A DNA stretch of 64,000 nt from Ixodes scapularis (Eukaryota > Arthropoda > Arachnida > Ixodida > Ixodidae). The number at the start of each line of letters is the position of its first letter. Positions within the stretch are counted from its first letter, which is position 1. The position numbers and the translations under genes are program-made. The notes below the pieces were generated by a model. It ran no database searches and was not told where the DNA came from. It was given only the letters and a program-made list of their open reading frames with translations. The stretch lies in contig NW_024609884.1 in assembly GCF_016920785.2 (NCBI RefSeq), positions 30,982,080-31,046,079 on the forward strand, in the 5' to 3' direction. This document shows positions 46,296 through 55,625 of this stretch, in pieces.

Positions 46296-46983
46296 AGGGT
46301 GTTTTTTTTTTGTTTTAAGCTTAACAGAATTTTTATAAAACAAACCATTAAAGCTAGGTTAATGCGGTCTGCGCATGTGAGTTATACGACCAGGGGGACA
46401 TAGTATAGGTGACTAATCGTAACGATCAATAGGCTAATTAGTTAACATTCGGTAATTAACTTTTTAATTAATGAAAATAGACATAAACTTCCAATCAGAA
46501 ACTCGCTCAGCGTCATTGAAAACCACTAAATCAGCAATTTTCAGAAAGACTTTGAAGGCGTGAGAAGCGTAGTAGCGCACTAAAGTTACCGCTCGTGGAG
46601 CAGGTACAAGGCTGGGGCTAGATAAGAGACGGAAAAATTGCGCGGGCGCCTTACCGCAACCGTTCGGCGTTAGTTTTTTACGTGCTCCACAAGTGCTAAA
46701 TTTAGTGCGCTACTAAGCTTCTCACGCGCTGAAAGTTTTACTGAAAATGACTGATTTAGTGGTTTTCGATGACGCTGAGCAAGTTTCTAATTGGGACTAT
46801 ATGTCTATTTTCTTTAATTAAAAAGTACATTAACGAATTTTAACTAATTAGCCGACTGATCGTTACGATTAGCCTCCTATATTATGTCCCCCTGGCCATA
46901 TAACTCACCTGCGCAGACCGCATTAATCTAGCTTTCATGTTTATTTTTTTTTAAATTCTGTTAAGCTTAAAAAAACACCCTGT
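46296..46983. mobile_element. 0.7-kb near-complete palindromic element, copy 2
   Basis: AGGGTGTTTTTTT at the left and AAAAAACACCCT at the right, with arms of about 300 bp: GTTTTAAGCTTAACAGAATT versus AATTCTGTTAAGCTTAA, GACCAGGGGGACATA versus TATGTCCCCCTGG, and CGTCATTGAAAACCACTAAA versus TTTAGTGGTTTTCGATGACG. The arm order is the same as in copy 1 at 17928-18636, while the overall sequence is clearly diverged. It lies 20 bp from the preceding MITE. Confidence 0.85.
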
Positions 46984-47132
46984 ATATATATATATATATA
47001 AGTCAAAGATCCGTACTTTGAGAGTTGCTATGCTAGGAAGTTTATTGAATATATTACGACAGTTTCGCCGAGAGGCTCGGCTTCGTCAGAAGATGGTATA
47101 TATAAATAAATAAATACACACACACACACACG

Positions 47133-47190
<58 letters not shown>
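46984..47190. repeat. TA and CA microsatellites
   Basis: TA runs at about 46983-47000 and 47137-47190 flank a CACACACACACACGCAC run (about 47116-47135). The 5' TA run begins exactly at the palindrome's end, so its TA target may have expanded. Confidence 0.85.
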
Positions 47191-47191
<1 letters not shown>

Positions 47192-47601
47192 TCTTCCAAG
47201 ATGGTTTTTGTTTTGTTTGAATACCTCGGAGAAAATAAAAGATCAAGAAAAAAAAAAAAAAGAATCAGTGCCCGTCAAAAAAATGTAAGACACACTTCAA
47301 GAATGCCTGGAAGTGGGGCCGGCAAACCATCCTCAGCGTGCACGGTTGATCCCTTCGCCTTTCCTAATGAACTGCTTGATTTTTTCTTATGTCTGTGTTC
47401 TTCGCGACTCGAAGAGCCAATAACAAAGGTATCGACTTGAAACCACAACCATCAATCGACCAATTCTCTCGTTCCGTAACTTAGCTGGAGATGTTGTGTA
47501 AACAAAAAAAATACGGTTTTTACAGCGGAGCTGTTAAGGGCTAGTTTCCCCAGGATCGTGTCCCCCGCAAAGAAATGAAGACACCGAACTCTGGACACCT
47601 A

Positions 47602-47666
47602 CCGCCATCTATGAGCGACGGCGGCAAGCCACGTATCTGGTCGCCGCCGTCGCTCATAGATGGCGG
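47602..47666. repeat. Perfect 24-bp hairpin with 17-nt loop
   Basis: CCGCCATCTATGAGCGACGG plus CGGC at 47602-47625 and its exact inverse at 47643-47666. It is similar in kind to the hairpin at 30295. ACTCTGG is repeated directly outside both arms (about 47588 and 47679). Confidence 0.9.
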
Positions 47667-48332
47667 CAGCCTTTCCACTCTGGCTTGCCGACTTGCGGCC
47701 GGCCATCACTTTCTATTGTACAGTTCCGCTGGTCTTTATTCTTCACCAAATCGGAAAGGCTGAAAGTTTTTTCTACTTTTTTTAACAGAGTAACTAAGGA
47801 TGGTTTGGGAACGCATCACAGGCCTGGTGGAAATTTAATCCAAGTGCAGGTTTTGACTGCATTAGTGGCAAGATATTTTTGTGCCGCCCTCCTATTAGCG
47901 GCGAGATGCTTTGGTGGCGCCCTCCCACGGTTCCCTCTCGTGACGTCATTACCTTGCTGACAACAAGTTCGATGGTGTTTGCAATTAGTATGGAGGAAGC
48001 TTGAAATCATCACTCTCTCAAAGCGACACTGCCAACACCGTCAAAATTCAAGCTCTTACATTCCTCTTATTTTCGTCAATGAGAAATCCTTTGCTGACGT
48101 CATAATCAGCATTCGACCAATCGTGGAAGTCCGACCACAGCGACGCTTTCGATCGCGCACGTCGCCAATACTGGCCGTCGACGTCTAACCGTGTCGCCAG
48201 GGATCTCATCGCAATTCATTCGATCGGCCGCTGACACCGTGCAAACTGTTTCACCTTTATCGTTGCCGACCACTGCCTCGAGCTTCACCGCATCGGATGT
48301 TACCTCACAGACACACTTTCTCCACTTGTATA
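47667..48332. other. Unassigned spacer
   Basis: No feature recognised. Confidence 0.35.
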
Positions 48333-48530
48333 AAGCCGGGGTCACGCTGGTCATCCATCACACAAAAGACAGTCTGTACACACGTGTCACCTCAATATCC
48401 GTAGTTCGAATGCCGTGTGCCAAGTTTCTCCTTGGACTTATTGCCATGCGGCATTCGAAGCACGGATCTCGCGTTCGAAACTGTGTACAGACTGCCTTTT
48501 GTATGGTGTATAAACAGTGTGACCCCGGCT
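48333..48530. mobile_element. MITE family E, copy 3
   Basis: AAGCCGGGGTCACGCTGG at the left and CAGTGTGACCCCGGCT at the right. The inner arm CACAAAAGACAGTCTGTACA is inverted as TGTACAGACTGCCTTTTGTA. The central part shares GTTCGAATGCCGTGTGCCAAG with copy 2. Confidence 0.85.
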
Positions 48531-48692
48531 GAAGGTAACATGAACCTTTGCCGAAGGTCAATTTCTAATACATCTGAAAGAATAAACAAAGGAACGGACA
48601 AGACATCTTTCGTCTCGTTTCCGTCGAATTTCTATTCTTAAATAAAACAAAACATTTCAAATCGGATAGCTCTCAGGGTAAGATCCCTCAAA

Positions 48693-48780
48693 ACACGTTT
48701 ACTCTCTTTCCCTGACCCACTTGGTTTACATATTCATACTTATTATGTAAACCATTTGGCAGGGAAGAGAGTAAACGTGT
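48693..48780. repeat. 88-nt hairpin, pre-miRNA-sized
   Basis: ACACGTTTACTCTCTTTCCC followed by ACTTGGTTTACATA pairs with TATGTAAACCATTT followed by GGGAAGAGAGTAAACGTGT, leaving an 11-nt loop. The arms are about 38 nt with a few bulges. Length and shape suit a miniature MITE or a small-RNA precursor; the sequence alone does not decide. Confidence 0.7.
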
Positions 48781-49904
48781 AAGCTAATAATAACACATCT
48801 CAACCTCAAAAAGATGTAAAATAAAAAAAAGTATGAGCGAGACAGAATAAGAATTAGTGGCAATAACATATAAAACGTGAACACCTCTCAATGGCGTGGC
48901 GAGTGCAGAACAGCGTCATTGCCCATACCGGGAGTTTCGCTATTCAGGATGGCGAGGGGAAGGGGCAATGCATTCATAGACACCAACGAGTGAAATTCTT
49001 CTCTATCAAGCATGCGATGTTTCGATGGGGCTGTCTTAATGTGGATATTATTACCACTCAATATTGTGACATGCAATGCTAAGTATTCTAATTCAACGGT
49101 ACCGACAACTCACACTCGGTCATCATCATTGCCTAAGGATTATAGTTGTAATATTAGTATAAACTTGGTGTGTCGCACCGGTAGGTGCACGTCTGAGGTA
49201 TCAGTATCAGCACACATGGACACCTTTATGAGAGTCAGGAATGAGCCACGGAAACGACATGTCTTCTTTGCAACAGGGCTCCCATTTAACTCTTCATGCA
49301 CTGCATACGTGCATTGGAAATTTTGGAATGAATTAATAAATATAATTTGCCTTTCTTTTTAACATAATGGAGATATAATGGTTATTTTTTAATGTTCTTT
49401 TCCAACGCATATTACTGAATGATGTGACGAAAACAACTCAGTGGCTTTTCCTGTACATCGAAAGACGAATACTTTGCCAACCTACAATGGGCACTTCTTT
49501 GACCATACATGGTCGGCTTATTCTTTCAAAGCATGTAGGCCGCATATGGCGGTGCGACTGCGATCTGGAAATGTGATTCACGCGTCGAAGACCGCACGCA
49601 GGAATTCAGTTCGCGAACACGGCTTGGTATATCGGAGTCCCGGTATAGCTTAAGAATTTCCGTTGAATACCATGTTTCTCTATGAAGCATTCGCTTTCTT
49701 ATACATGCACACAGGCCAGCGATCCTGCGGGGACAAACTCCTTCGGGGGTGACGTGAGGTAATGGCCCGCCCCGTAAAACGTACGACACAAAAAAAAAAG
49801 AAAAATAGAACGAAACCGGGCGCCGAAAAGCTGTCACTCCGTGAAGCGACAGCGGTTCCCGGAAACGTCACTCTGGGCAGGCGTCTCGAGAACGTAACAG
49901 CGAC
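48781..49904. other. Unassigned spacer
   Basis: No feature recognised; short frames only. Confidence 0.35.
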
Positions 49905-49910
49905 GACCAG

Positions 49911-50130
49911 GCCATAAATATCCGGCGGCGGGAGATTTGGACTTCTTGATCAACCGGAGAGCCCGTCTGTGCGCGCTCATTTTTCTAGGTTACTCTTACA
50001 CTTGCCCGGCTTTTGCTTTCAGCAGAGCCGAACCCGGAACTCACGTAACTCTCGCGTTCGTGACTGCAAAAGAGCTTTGGAGTGGCAGCAACGGAGTCGG
50101 TAGGGCCGCGGAAACAAAACAGAATGGCGA
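49911..50130 (+). promoter_or_regulatory. TATA-like box and primer-binding-site-like string (possible LTR relic)
   Basis: CCATAAATATCC at about 49912 looks like a TATA element in a GC-rich context. TGGCAGCAACGGAG at 50083 resembles the TGG-starting primer-binding sites that follow the 5' LTR of retrotransposons. A paired downstream LTR, gag motifs and a polypurine tract were not found, so the LTR reading is weak. Confidence 0.2.
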
Positions 50131-50140
50131 TTTCTAGGAG

Positions 50141-50506
50141 ATGCGCGTACGAGGCCAAGTTACGTGGACGTCTTCGTATCTATTTTATGTCGGTGCTGCT
50201 AAAGTGTCCAGGCCGGACAACTGCTCCGGTCTTTGCGAGGAGCCGGTGGTACTCAGTTCTGCTCAGCTAAACGCGAATGACAACCCTGTTTTCCGCGGCG
50301 GGTTCTCCGGCAAGCATTATTCGAGCTCCAAAGGCGGCGTCACTGAAAAACAAAAACAGGAGCAGGAAGACGTGTCCCGTGTGGACATGTCCACCTGCCC
50401 GCCATCTCAGCCACGGTATGGTTCCGGCAGATATCAGCTCTCCTGGTTTCATTCAGTTTACCAGGGTTCCGATTACCCGGAATCATTGAGATCACACCAC
50501 ACGTGA
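50141..50506 (+). CDS. Unrecognised 121-codon open frame
   Basis: The frame opens at an ATG just after an in-frame stop and reads as a mixed-composition polar protein with no homopolymer bias. Visible pieces are AAKVSRPDNCSGLCEEP, SSAQLNANDNPVFRGGF, a charged KQKQEQEDVSRVD stretch and a Ser/Tyr/Gly-rich end (RYGSGRYQLSWFHSVYQG). It has two Cys near residue 30 and one near residue 85 and no membrane segment. It lies downstream of the TATA-like box, so it could be the start of a retroelement gag or an isolated exon, or simply chance. Another frame beginning at 50082 overlaps it. No family is recognised. Confidence 0.2.
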   Translation: MRVRGQVTWTSSYLFYVGAAKVSRPDNCSGLCEEPVVLSSAQLNANDNPVFRGGFSGKHYSSSKGGVTEKQKQEQEDVSRVDMSTCPPSQPRYGSGRYQLSWFHSVYQGSDYPESLRSHHT

Positions 50507-50952
50507 CAGGCTACGACTGCGATCGATTCGTATCGCGTTCACCGGTACGCGTGTCTTTCACCTTTAGCAACGCACCGCACAAATTCACACAGCAGCTGCA
50601 CGGGTTGCTCGGGCAGTTGCTGAAGATTTTGCGAGAGCGTAGGCCTTGCACGGGCTTACCTGTGTCACCGTGGCTTGGCCGGCGGCTGGCGCATCCGCAC
50701 GCGCGCTGTCGAGACGCTTGAGACGCCGGCCCGCATGGACAGGCGACAAAACGCCAGGTTCCGCGACGTTGCTGCTATCCTCGGCGCTCTCGGCACACTG
50801 TCTGTTGCGCGCTGCGTGCCGCGTGCCGCTACGCAACTCGAGCAAAAAAGCGGTACTTGGACGAACGAGGGTCGAGAAAGCGAACGCGAAGACGCTGACT
50901 GTAGCCACCGGGTGGGGGGCTGGGGGGAATGAAAAGGGTGGGGGTGAGGGAA
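50507..50952. other. CpG-rich spacer with minus-strand donor-like CAG|GTAAGC
   Basis: Rich in GCGC, GCCG and CGCG words. Reading the minus strand, CACAG|GTAAGC at about 50660 is a good 5' splice site at the end of an open, GC-rich stretch, so an untranslated or short first exon of a minus-strand gene is conceivable. No second exon was found. Confidence 0.2.
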
Positions 50953-51375
50953 GGGGGGGGGGGGGGGGGGTTTCCTTTCCGCCTACGTCATAGACCACGT
51001 GTGCCGCCCTTTCCTTTCCCCTCTTTCACCTCCTTAAAGAGGCCACTTTCCGCGCGGAGGAGCGCAGGAACGGCCGAGGAATCTCTCGCTGCCTCGGGAT
51101 GGGCGTCGTTCCTCTCCGGGCTCGCTGGATGCCTCGCCAGCTCTCCCCCTTCCCTTTCCTCTTCGAAAATTTGCAAGGAAATGTTTTGGGTCCGCATCGC
51201 CGCTGGCGAGCTTGGAGAGAAAAAAGGCCCTACTGGGAAACCAGAGGGAAAGGGGGGGGGGGGGGGGGGGAGAACTGGGGGCCCACTTAGCGTTTGGGGG
51301 TTGTCGGCCTTGCTCTTTGTTTACCCGTTTTCTTCCCCGTCCCCAATGGATAAGTGGCGTGGAAAGGAAACGCGA

Positions 51376-51409
<34 letters not shown>

Positions 51410-51560
51410 CGAGCATGTGTCACCGAAGCTTCGGTCTCTGGAAGCTATGTCAAGGCGACACTCGAAACCTTGAGGTCGCTGGCGGGAGTCACGACGACTT
51501 TCACCTGGGCCAACCCCGTTTCGTCGTGACATCCCTTCCCCCCCCCCCCCCCCCCCCCCC
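50953..51560. repeat. Cluster of four long poly-G/poly-C tracts
   Basis: G runs of about 18 (50953-50970), 19 (51252-51270) and 31 (51379-51409), and a C run of about 23 (51538-51560), lie within 610 bp. The long frames across this block (up to 269 codons) consist of Gly or Pro runs and were rejected. The tracts could form G-quadruplexes or simply be expanded mononucleotide microsatellites; lengths may be affected by sequencing error. Confidence 0.9.
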
Positions 51561-52050
51561 GGCTCCTTTTTGTGTATGTGGACTGTGCACTCCTATGATT
51601 GTTTTTCTGGTTTTCGTTATGGGTTATAATTATACTGTGGCCGCGGTTACAGAGGAGAGAATGGATAGGGCACGCATGTCACGGGATGGACACTACCCTA
51701 GAAGTAATTTAGTACAATACGAGGTCAGGGGGTCATAAAAGCAGCCAGAATTATTTTCTAGGCAACGAATTCCTTGTAGTGCAAGTTTTCCCCGCTAGAA
51801 GCGTTTTTTAGGCACCTGTCTGCTGCATCACTGCAGCAGTCAGCGTTCTTATGAGACATTGCGTTCTGCTTTAGTTTTTGTGATGACTTATTTATACAAA
51901 CAACGTGCGGCGGTGAAATTTTGTTTCCTGTTGAAAAATGCGGCGGAAACGGTCGTTATATTACAGTCGGCTTATAAGGAAGCTGCTCCGAGTAAAACAC
52001 AACTTTGCGAATCTTTTTTTTTTTTTTTATCAAGGTGAAATATTTATTGA
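51561..52050. other. Unassigned spacer
   Basis: No feature recognised. Confidence 0.3.
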
Positions 52051-52362
52051 CAATTAACCTCGTTCCTGGCGTCCTTCGACCAGCAAGAGACTGTGGCAAG
52101 AGTTCGTCAAGCCGTCTTTGATAACCGTCATCGGTCCATTCATGAACTTCTGGGGTTGACTGAGTGTCGTGGAGTTCCTGACAGCCGGATTTTATCGGAG
52201 GTTTTATACATGATACGAGTTGCAGCAAAATTTGTTCCTCACATCGTTAGATTGATGTACGTCTGCCCACACCGCGCTGAGTGTTCAGCAGTTTTTGACA
52301 AAAGACGGGCATGACCCCCCATACACCACCCTCCCTGTTTTTAATCGACCTCACCTCGTGTT
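52051..52362 (+). pseudogene. Mariner-type transposase relic, internally deleted, cut by gap
   Basis: The frame following the TGA at 52048 shows the second helix-turn-helix and linker of an IS630/mariner transposase: TVARVRQAVFDNRHRSIHEL, then ILSEVLYMIRVAAKFVPHIV, matching the family pattern of a basic helix, a hydrophobic stretch and (R)-x-(S/C)AKFVP. After a deletion the sequence resumes, in a shifted frame, as VQQFLTKDG and then GMTP-HHPP, the block that in intact transposases leads to the PYSPDL motif. The catalytic DDE/D segment between the two is missing. The sequence then enters the assembly gap, so the 3' end is unknown. It is a dead copy, and other superfamily members would be needed to place its clade. 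Confidence 0.65.
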
Positions 52363-52462
52363 NNNNNNNNNNNNNNNNNNNNNNNNNNNNNNNNNNNNNN
52401 NNNNNNNNNNNNNNNNNNNNNNNNNNNNNNNNNNNNNNNNNNNNNNNNNNNNNNNNNNNNNN
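52363..52462. other. Assembly gap of 100 N
   Basis: Exactly 100 N residues, the convention for a scaffold gap of unknown size. Frames that cross it are not real. Confidence 0.99.
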
Positions 52463-52539
52463 CTGGTTGATGTCGTCCCGTGGTAATTTCGGCCCTCCAA
52501 ACGCACACTTCGTAGAGTCACATTTCCAGCGACGCCGCG

Positions 52540-52615
52540 CCGTACACCAACGAAGGAAAAAAATCAAGATGGCGGAGTGTTTTCCCGTGTTGGCCCCGTC
52601 GTCAGCATGGGGTGA
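52540..52615 (+). promoter_or_regulatory. CAAGATGGCGG motif with ATG and donor-like GGTGAGAG
   Basis: CAAGATGGCGG (52566) is a YY1/Pho-type motif that also supplies an ATG. The following 15 codons (MAECFPVLAPSSAWG) end at GGG|GTGAGAG, a fair splice donor. A similar motif occurs at 13462. A downstream exon was not found, and the region next to it is a MITE, so the call is speculative. Confidence 0.18.
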
Positions 52616-52623
52616 GAGGGTGG

Positions 52624-52750
52624 GTCGGACAACAAATCGGCCAACACGGTTGCCGGGCGGTAACAACATGTTGCCCGACTGTTGCTTCCGCGATGTCGGA
52701 GGGTCACCGGAAACACGTTTTCTTCGTGTTGCCGGATAGAGTTGTCCAAC
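52624..52750. mobile_element. 127-bp MITE-like element
   Basis: GTCGGACAAC...CCAACACG at the left and CGTGTTGCCGG...GTTGTCCAAC at the right are imperfect inverses (about 25 bp). A CAACATGTTG palindrome lies between them. Confidence 0.5.
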
Positions 52751-53104
52751 AGTTGCATCAGTACTCTATTGAACCAACACCGGGAGGAGAAACTCATGAC
52801 GTCATCGTTCAATTTTGCTCTGAGAAGTAAAACCACACAAAACCTGAGAATGACGTAGACATGCCTCTGGCGTAGTGGCTCAATGTTGGCTGCTCCAACT
52901 CCGTGGCATTGACTGCGCTGTTGATTCCGCCTCACGTCGCACGCTAGAGTTGGCAGATTTCGGCGACTTGGCTCATTTGAAAGTTTGCTGGCCAGTTTAT
53001 TAGAAGGAATTCGATCGTAATATTTTACATGTGGTCTTCCTATATGATACTGAAGAGGACTGCATAGTTTTCTAAACCTCAAAAATGAAGCGGAGTTTCT
53101 ATTA

Positions 53105-53112
<8 letters not shown>
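52751..53112. other. Unassigned spacer
   Basis: No recognised feature. Confidence 0.3.
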
Positions 53113-53145
<33 letters not shown>

Positions 53146-53152
53146 TATATTA
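53113..53152. repeat. (TA)n microsatellite
   Basis: About 38 bases of TA with one C interruption. Confidence 0.9.
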
Positions 53153-53267
53153 CGCAGTGACTATTATAATAGGCTGAATGACGTCACCACAGTCACTGAC
53201 CGAGTGAGAACGGCATGAACCGGGGTTTCCCCAGGAATCGAAATTAGGGTGTGTGTCTAAATTTTTA

Positions 53268-53395
53268 GGGGGGGAGGGGGGGGGGGGGCATTGAGAATAG
53301 ATGGAGTCGTTCCGAATTGAAGGGGTGCTTTCAGAAATTACAAGGGGGGGGTGTACACCCCCATTCCCCCCCCCCCCCCCCCCCCTCCCCTGGGA
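53268..53395. repeat. Poly-G and poly-C tracts in foldback arrangement
   Basis: G-rich runs at 53270-53289 and 53344-53351 are followed by CACCCCCATTC and a C run of about 20 (53366-53385), so this part can fold back on itself. Confidence 0.8.
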
Positions 53396-54149
53396 GGGTG
53401 TGGAGGGAAATCACCGGGCATAACGCGTCTTTCGAACTCCCGACCTTCAGCACGTGCTCCATGCCTTCCGTGCTTCGACAGCGCACGCGCGTTCGATGTG
53501 CACCAGACGTCGAAGCGCTTTTGAAGGGAGACTCACGCTGGAAGGGAAGCAAGTGACGCTCCTTCCCGTTGTTCTCACTTTGTCAGTGGCCGTGGAGTAT
53601 AATGCACTCCAGAGTTCCAACTGGAGCTAGTGCGCGGTTTCCAATCGAAGCAAACGGCAACCAGTCTGAAATTGACTTCCGGTAATGCATTTCTATGGAA
53701 AAAAAGTGGGTGCATTTTCTCTGTGCGTCTCATTATAAGAGAAAATATCACGAATAATTCGTACGCGTATTAGATAGCTTGGGGACATTTTTCAGTCACG
53801 TAGGGAAACAAATATTGGTCAGTTACAGCATCTTTCTTTCAAATTCAGGGCATTCAAAAGATTGCTACAGGGAATATTTACTGGCGGGCCATATCTGTGT
53901 GCACGGCTACTGAGCGCGTGCTGACGGCGAGCATCCATAGTTCTTTTGCAACGTGCATTCCGTACCTTCAAGATTGCCGGTCTTAGCAGCCTATTATTAT
54001 GAGCTCGTTCTTACCATGCACTCTAAACATCCCCCTCAAATATTTTGTCCAGTTAATACTCTCTATAATGGCTTCATGAAGGTATTTATGTATACTGTCC
54101 GACACTGTTAGCGCGAACACGGCATCGGCGCTTTTCTGCAAGGGAGAGA
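53396..54149. other. Unassigned spacer
   Basis: No recognised feature. Confidence 0.35.
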
Positions 54150-54172
54150 GGGGGGGGGGGGGGGGGGGGGGG
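54150..54172 (+). repeat. Poly-G tract (about 23 nt)
   Basis: Preceded by the purine string AGGGAGAGAG. Confidence 0.95.
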
Positions 54173-54764
54173 AAGCTCACGGTGCTAAAGAAACGAAGAG
54201 CATGTCGAAAATAAAGAAAGACGTCACCAATTACGCACGAACACTGGATCAGTGCCTACCTGTGCATGTAGACGATCAAAACAAAGTAAAACCAAGTAAT
54301 GAGGGCGATTTGCAATAGATTACATTCGTTTTGTTCACTGTGCTTGCTCATGTATGGGTGCAAATGTAAGTTTGTTTTAACGTTAAAAACTCATATCTGT
54401 ATGCTCAGAAACTTTTAAAATGGGGGAAAGCTGGAAAACTCTTATCTCCTGATAAATTCAGTACAATATTAAAAGGAAAAACACCTTTTATTTCGCGCTT
54501 GAACCAATCGTAAATGGAGTCATTTTAATGGCATCTTGCCATTAAAATGGCATAATGCCATTTCTTGCACGTATAAATCTGGGAAATATTTTATTTGAAG
54601 GACTAAAGTGCACTTGTGTTTTCTTTTTTTTTCAGCTATGCCCTTGCTGGGATTCCTCAACCGCAAAAGGTTGAAATCGGACGTCTACCACTGAACGACA
54701 AAACTTATTTGATTATCTAAAGAGGAGACAAAGAAATGTTAATTGAGTGAGAGAACTCAAGGGC
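54173..54764. other. Unassigned AT-rich spacer with one small hairpin
   Basis: CATTTTAATGGCA-TCT-TGCCATTAAAATG at 54521-54549 is a perfect 13-bp hairpin, with a further ATGGCATAATGCCAT palindrome beside it. Nothing else was seen. Confidence 0.5.
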
Positions 54765-55064
54765 GTGTCTAGTGAGTGTGCTCAAATCAAGTGATATTGA
54801 GTTCTTAATTATATATCCCATTGGTATATCTAACGAGTTAATTCAAAATAATACACATTGAGCTCTTAAGGATAAAACTAATTGTCAAATCTAATGAGTA
54901 AATTCAAAAGAATTAATATTAGTTCACGACCTAACTCATTCGCATTCCTAATGAGTAAATCCAACAGAATAGTTATCGAGTTCATGACCAAACTTAATAT
55001 TGCATTCCTTTTGAGCAAATTTAATAGAATACATATTGAGTTTCTTTGGTCAAACTCACTAACG
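54765..55064. repeat. Diverged 60-bp tandem repeat, five units
   Basis: Units start at 54765, 54826, 54887, 54944 and 55004 (lengths 61, 61, 57, 60, 61). Each has the order (A/T)TCTAAYGAG-T-AATTCAA, then an ATATTGAGTTC-like segment, then an AAACT-AT--GC tail, with many substitutions between units. Because the period is close to a multiple of three, a translated frame repeats every 20 residues (LMSKFKRI, LMSKSNRI, LLSKFNRI). This looks like array periodicity and not proof of coding. Confidence 0.75.
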
Positions 55065-55590
55065 TTGAGTTTATCTTGAGGTTCAATCGACTCCATAAGA
55101 ATAGAATACATTAGAAGCTCAATTGCACTAGAAGCTCAATTGAAACTCAATGATTCTTTGTGTAAGGGTTACCTGATCTTACTTAAGCGTGCGGTCAGTA
55201 TAATGTGCATGATGCACGTTAGAAATCACAGGATAGCAGTCGATGGTCAAATCTCCCATCTACTGTGGAGACGCCAGATGCCATTTTAATGCAGACTAAC
55301 TTCCTCCTGTATTCATCTTCACACAACAAATGTGAAATTAAGCCTTATATGGACTACTTAGCCAAAAATGACCGCGATTTTCGACACGTAAAATACTTCA
55401 CCGCCGTGTACACTGCATACGTTCTTGTCTTTTTTAAACGATGACTAAAAGCTTAATTGGAATCGCTAATTGAGCGCGAGCTCACAGTGCACGCGGGGTG
55501 CACACATTCTCGCAGACTCGAATCCCTGCCTTTTTTCACTCGCTCCCTTGGTTTAGCGATTACATTCGCCAAGGAGTTGCGTGACAAACA
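55065..55590. other. Unassigned spacer
   Basis: A pair of AGAAGCTCAATTG words near 55110-55140 may be an eroded continuation of the tandem repeat. Nothing else is recognisable. Confidence 0.35.
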
Positions 55591-55625
55591 GTGGCGTACC
55601 TATATAAAGATAATGGCGCTTATGG
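55591..55625 (+). repeat. CAGTGGCGTACC element end (half element)
   Basis: CAGTGGCGTACCTATATAAA is the same type of end as the right end of the element at 61902-63550. No matching second terminus was found downstream, so only a half element or solo end is visible. Confidence 0.35.

Noticed and set aside
50929..51738. 269-codon plus-strand open frame
   Set aside because: It consists largely of Gly and Pro runs encoded by poly-G/poly-C tracts, which suppress stop codons. No domain, start context or splice support.
52247..52739. Frames crossing the N gap
   Set aside because: They exist only because N codons are not counted as stops.
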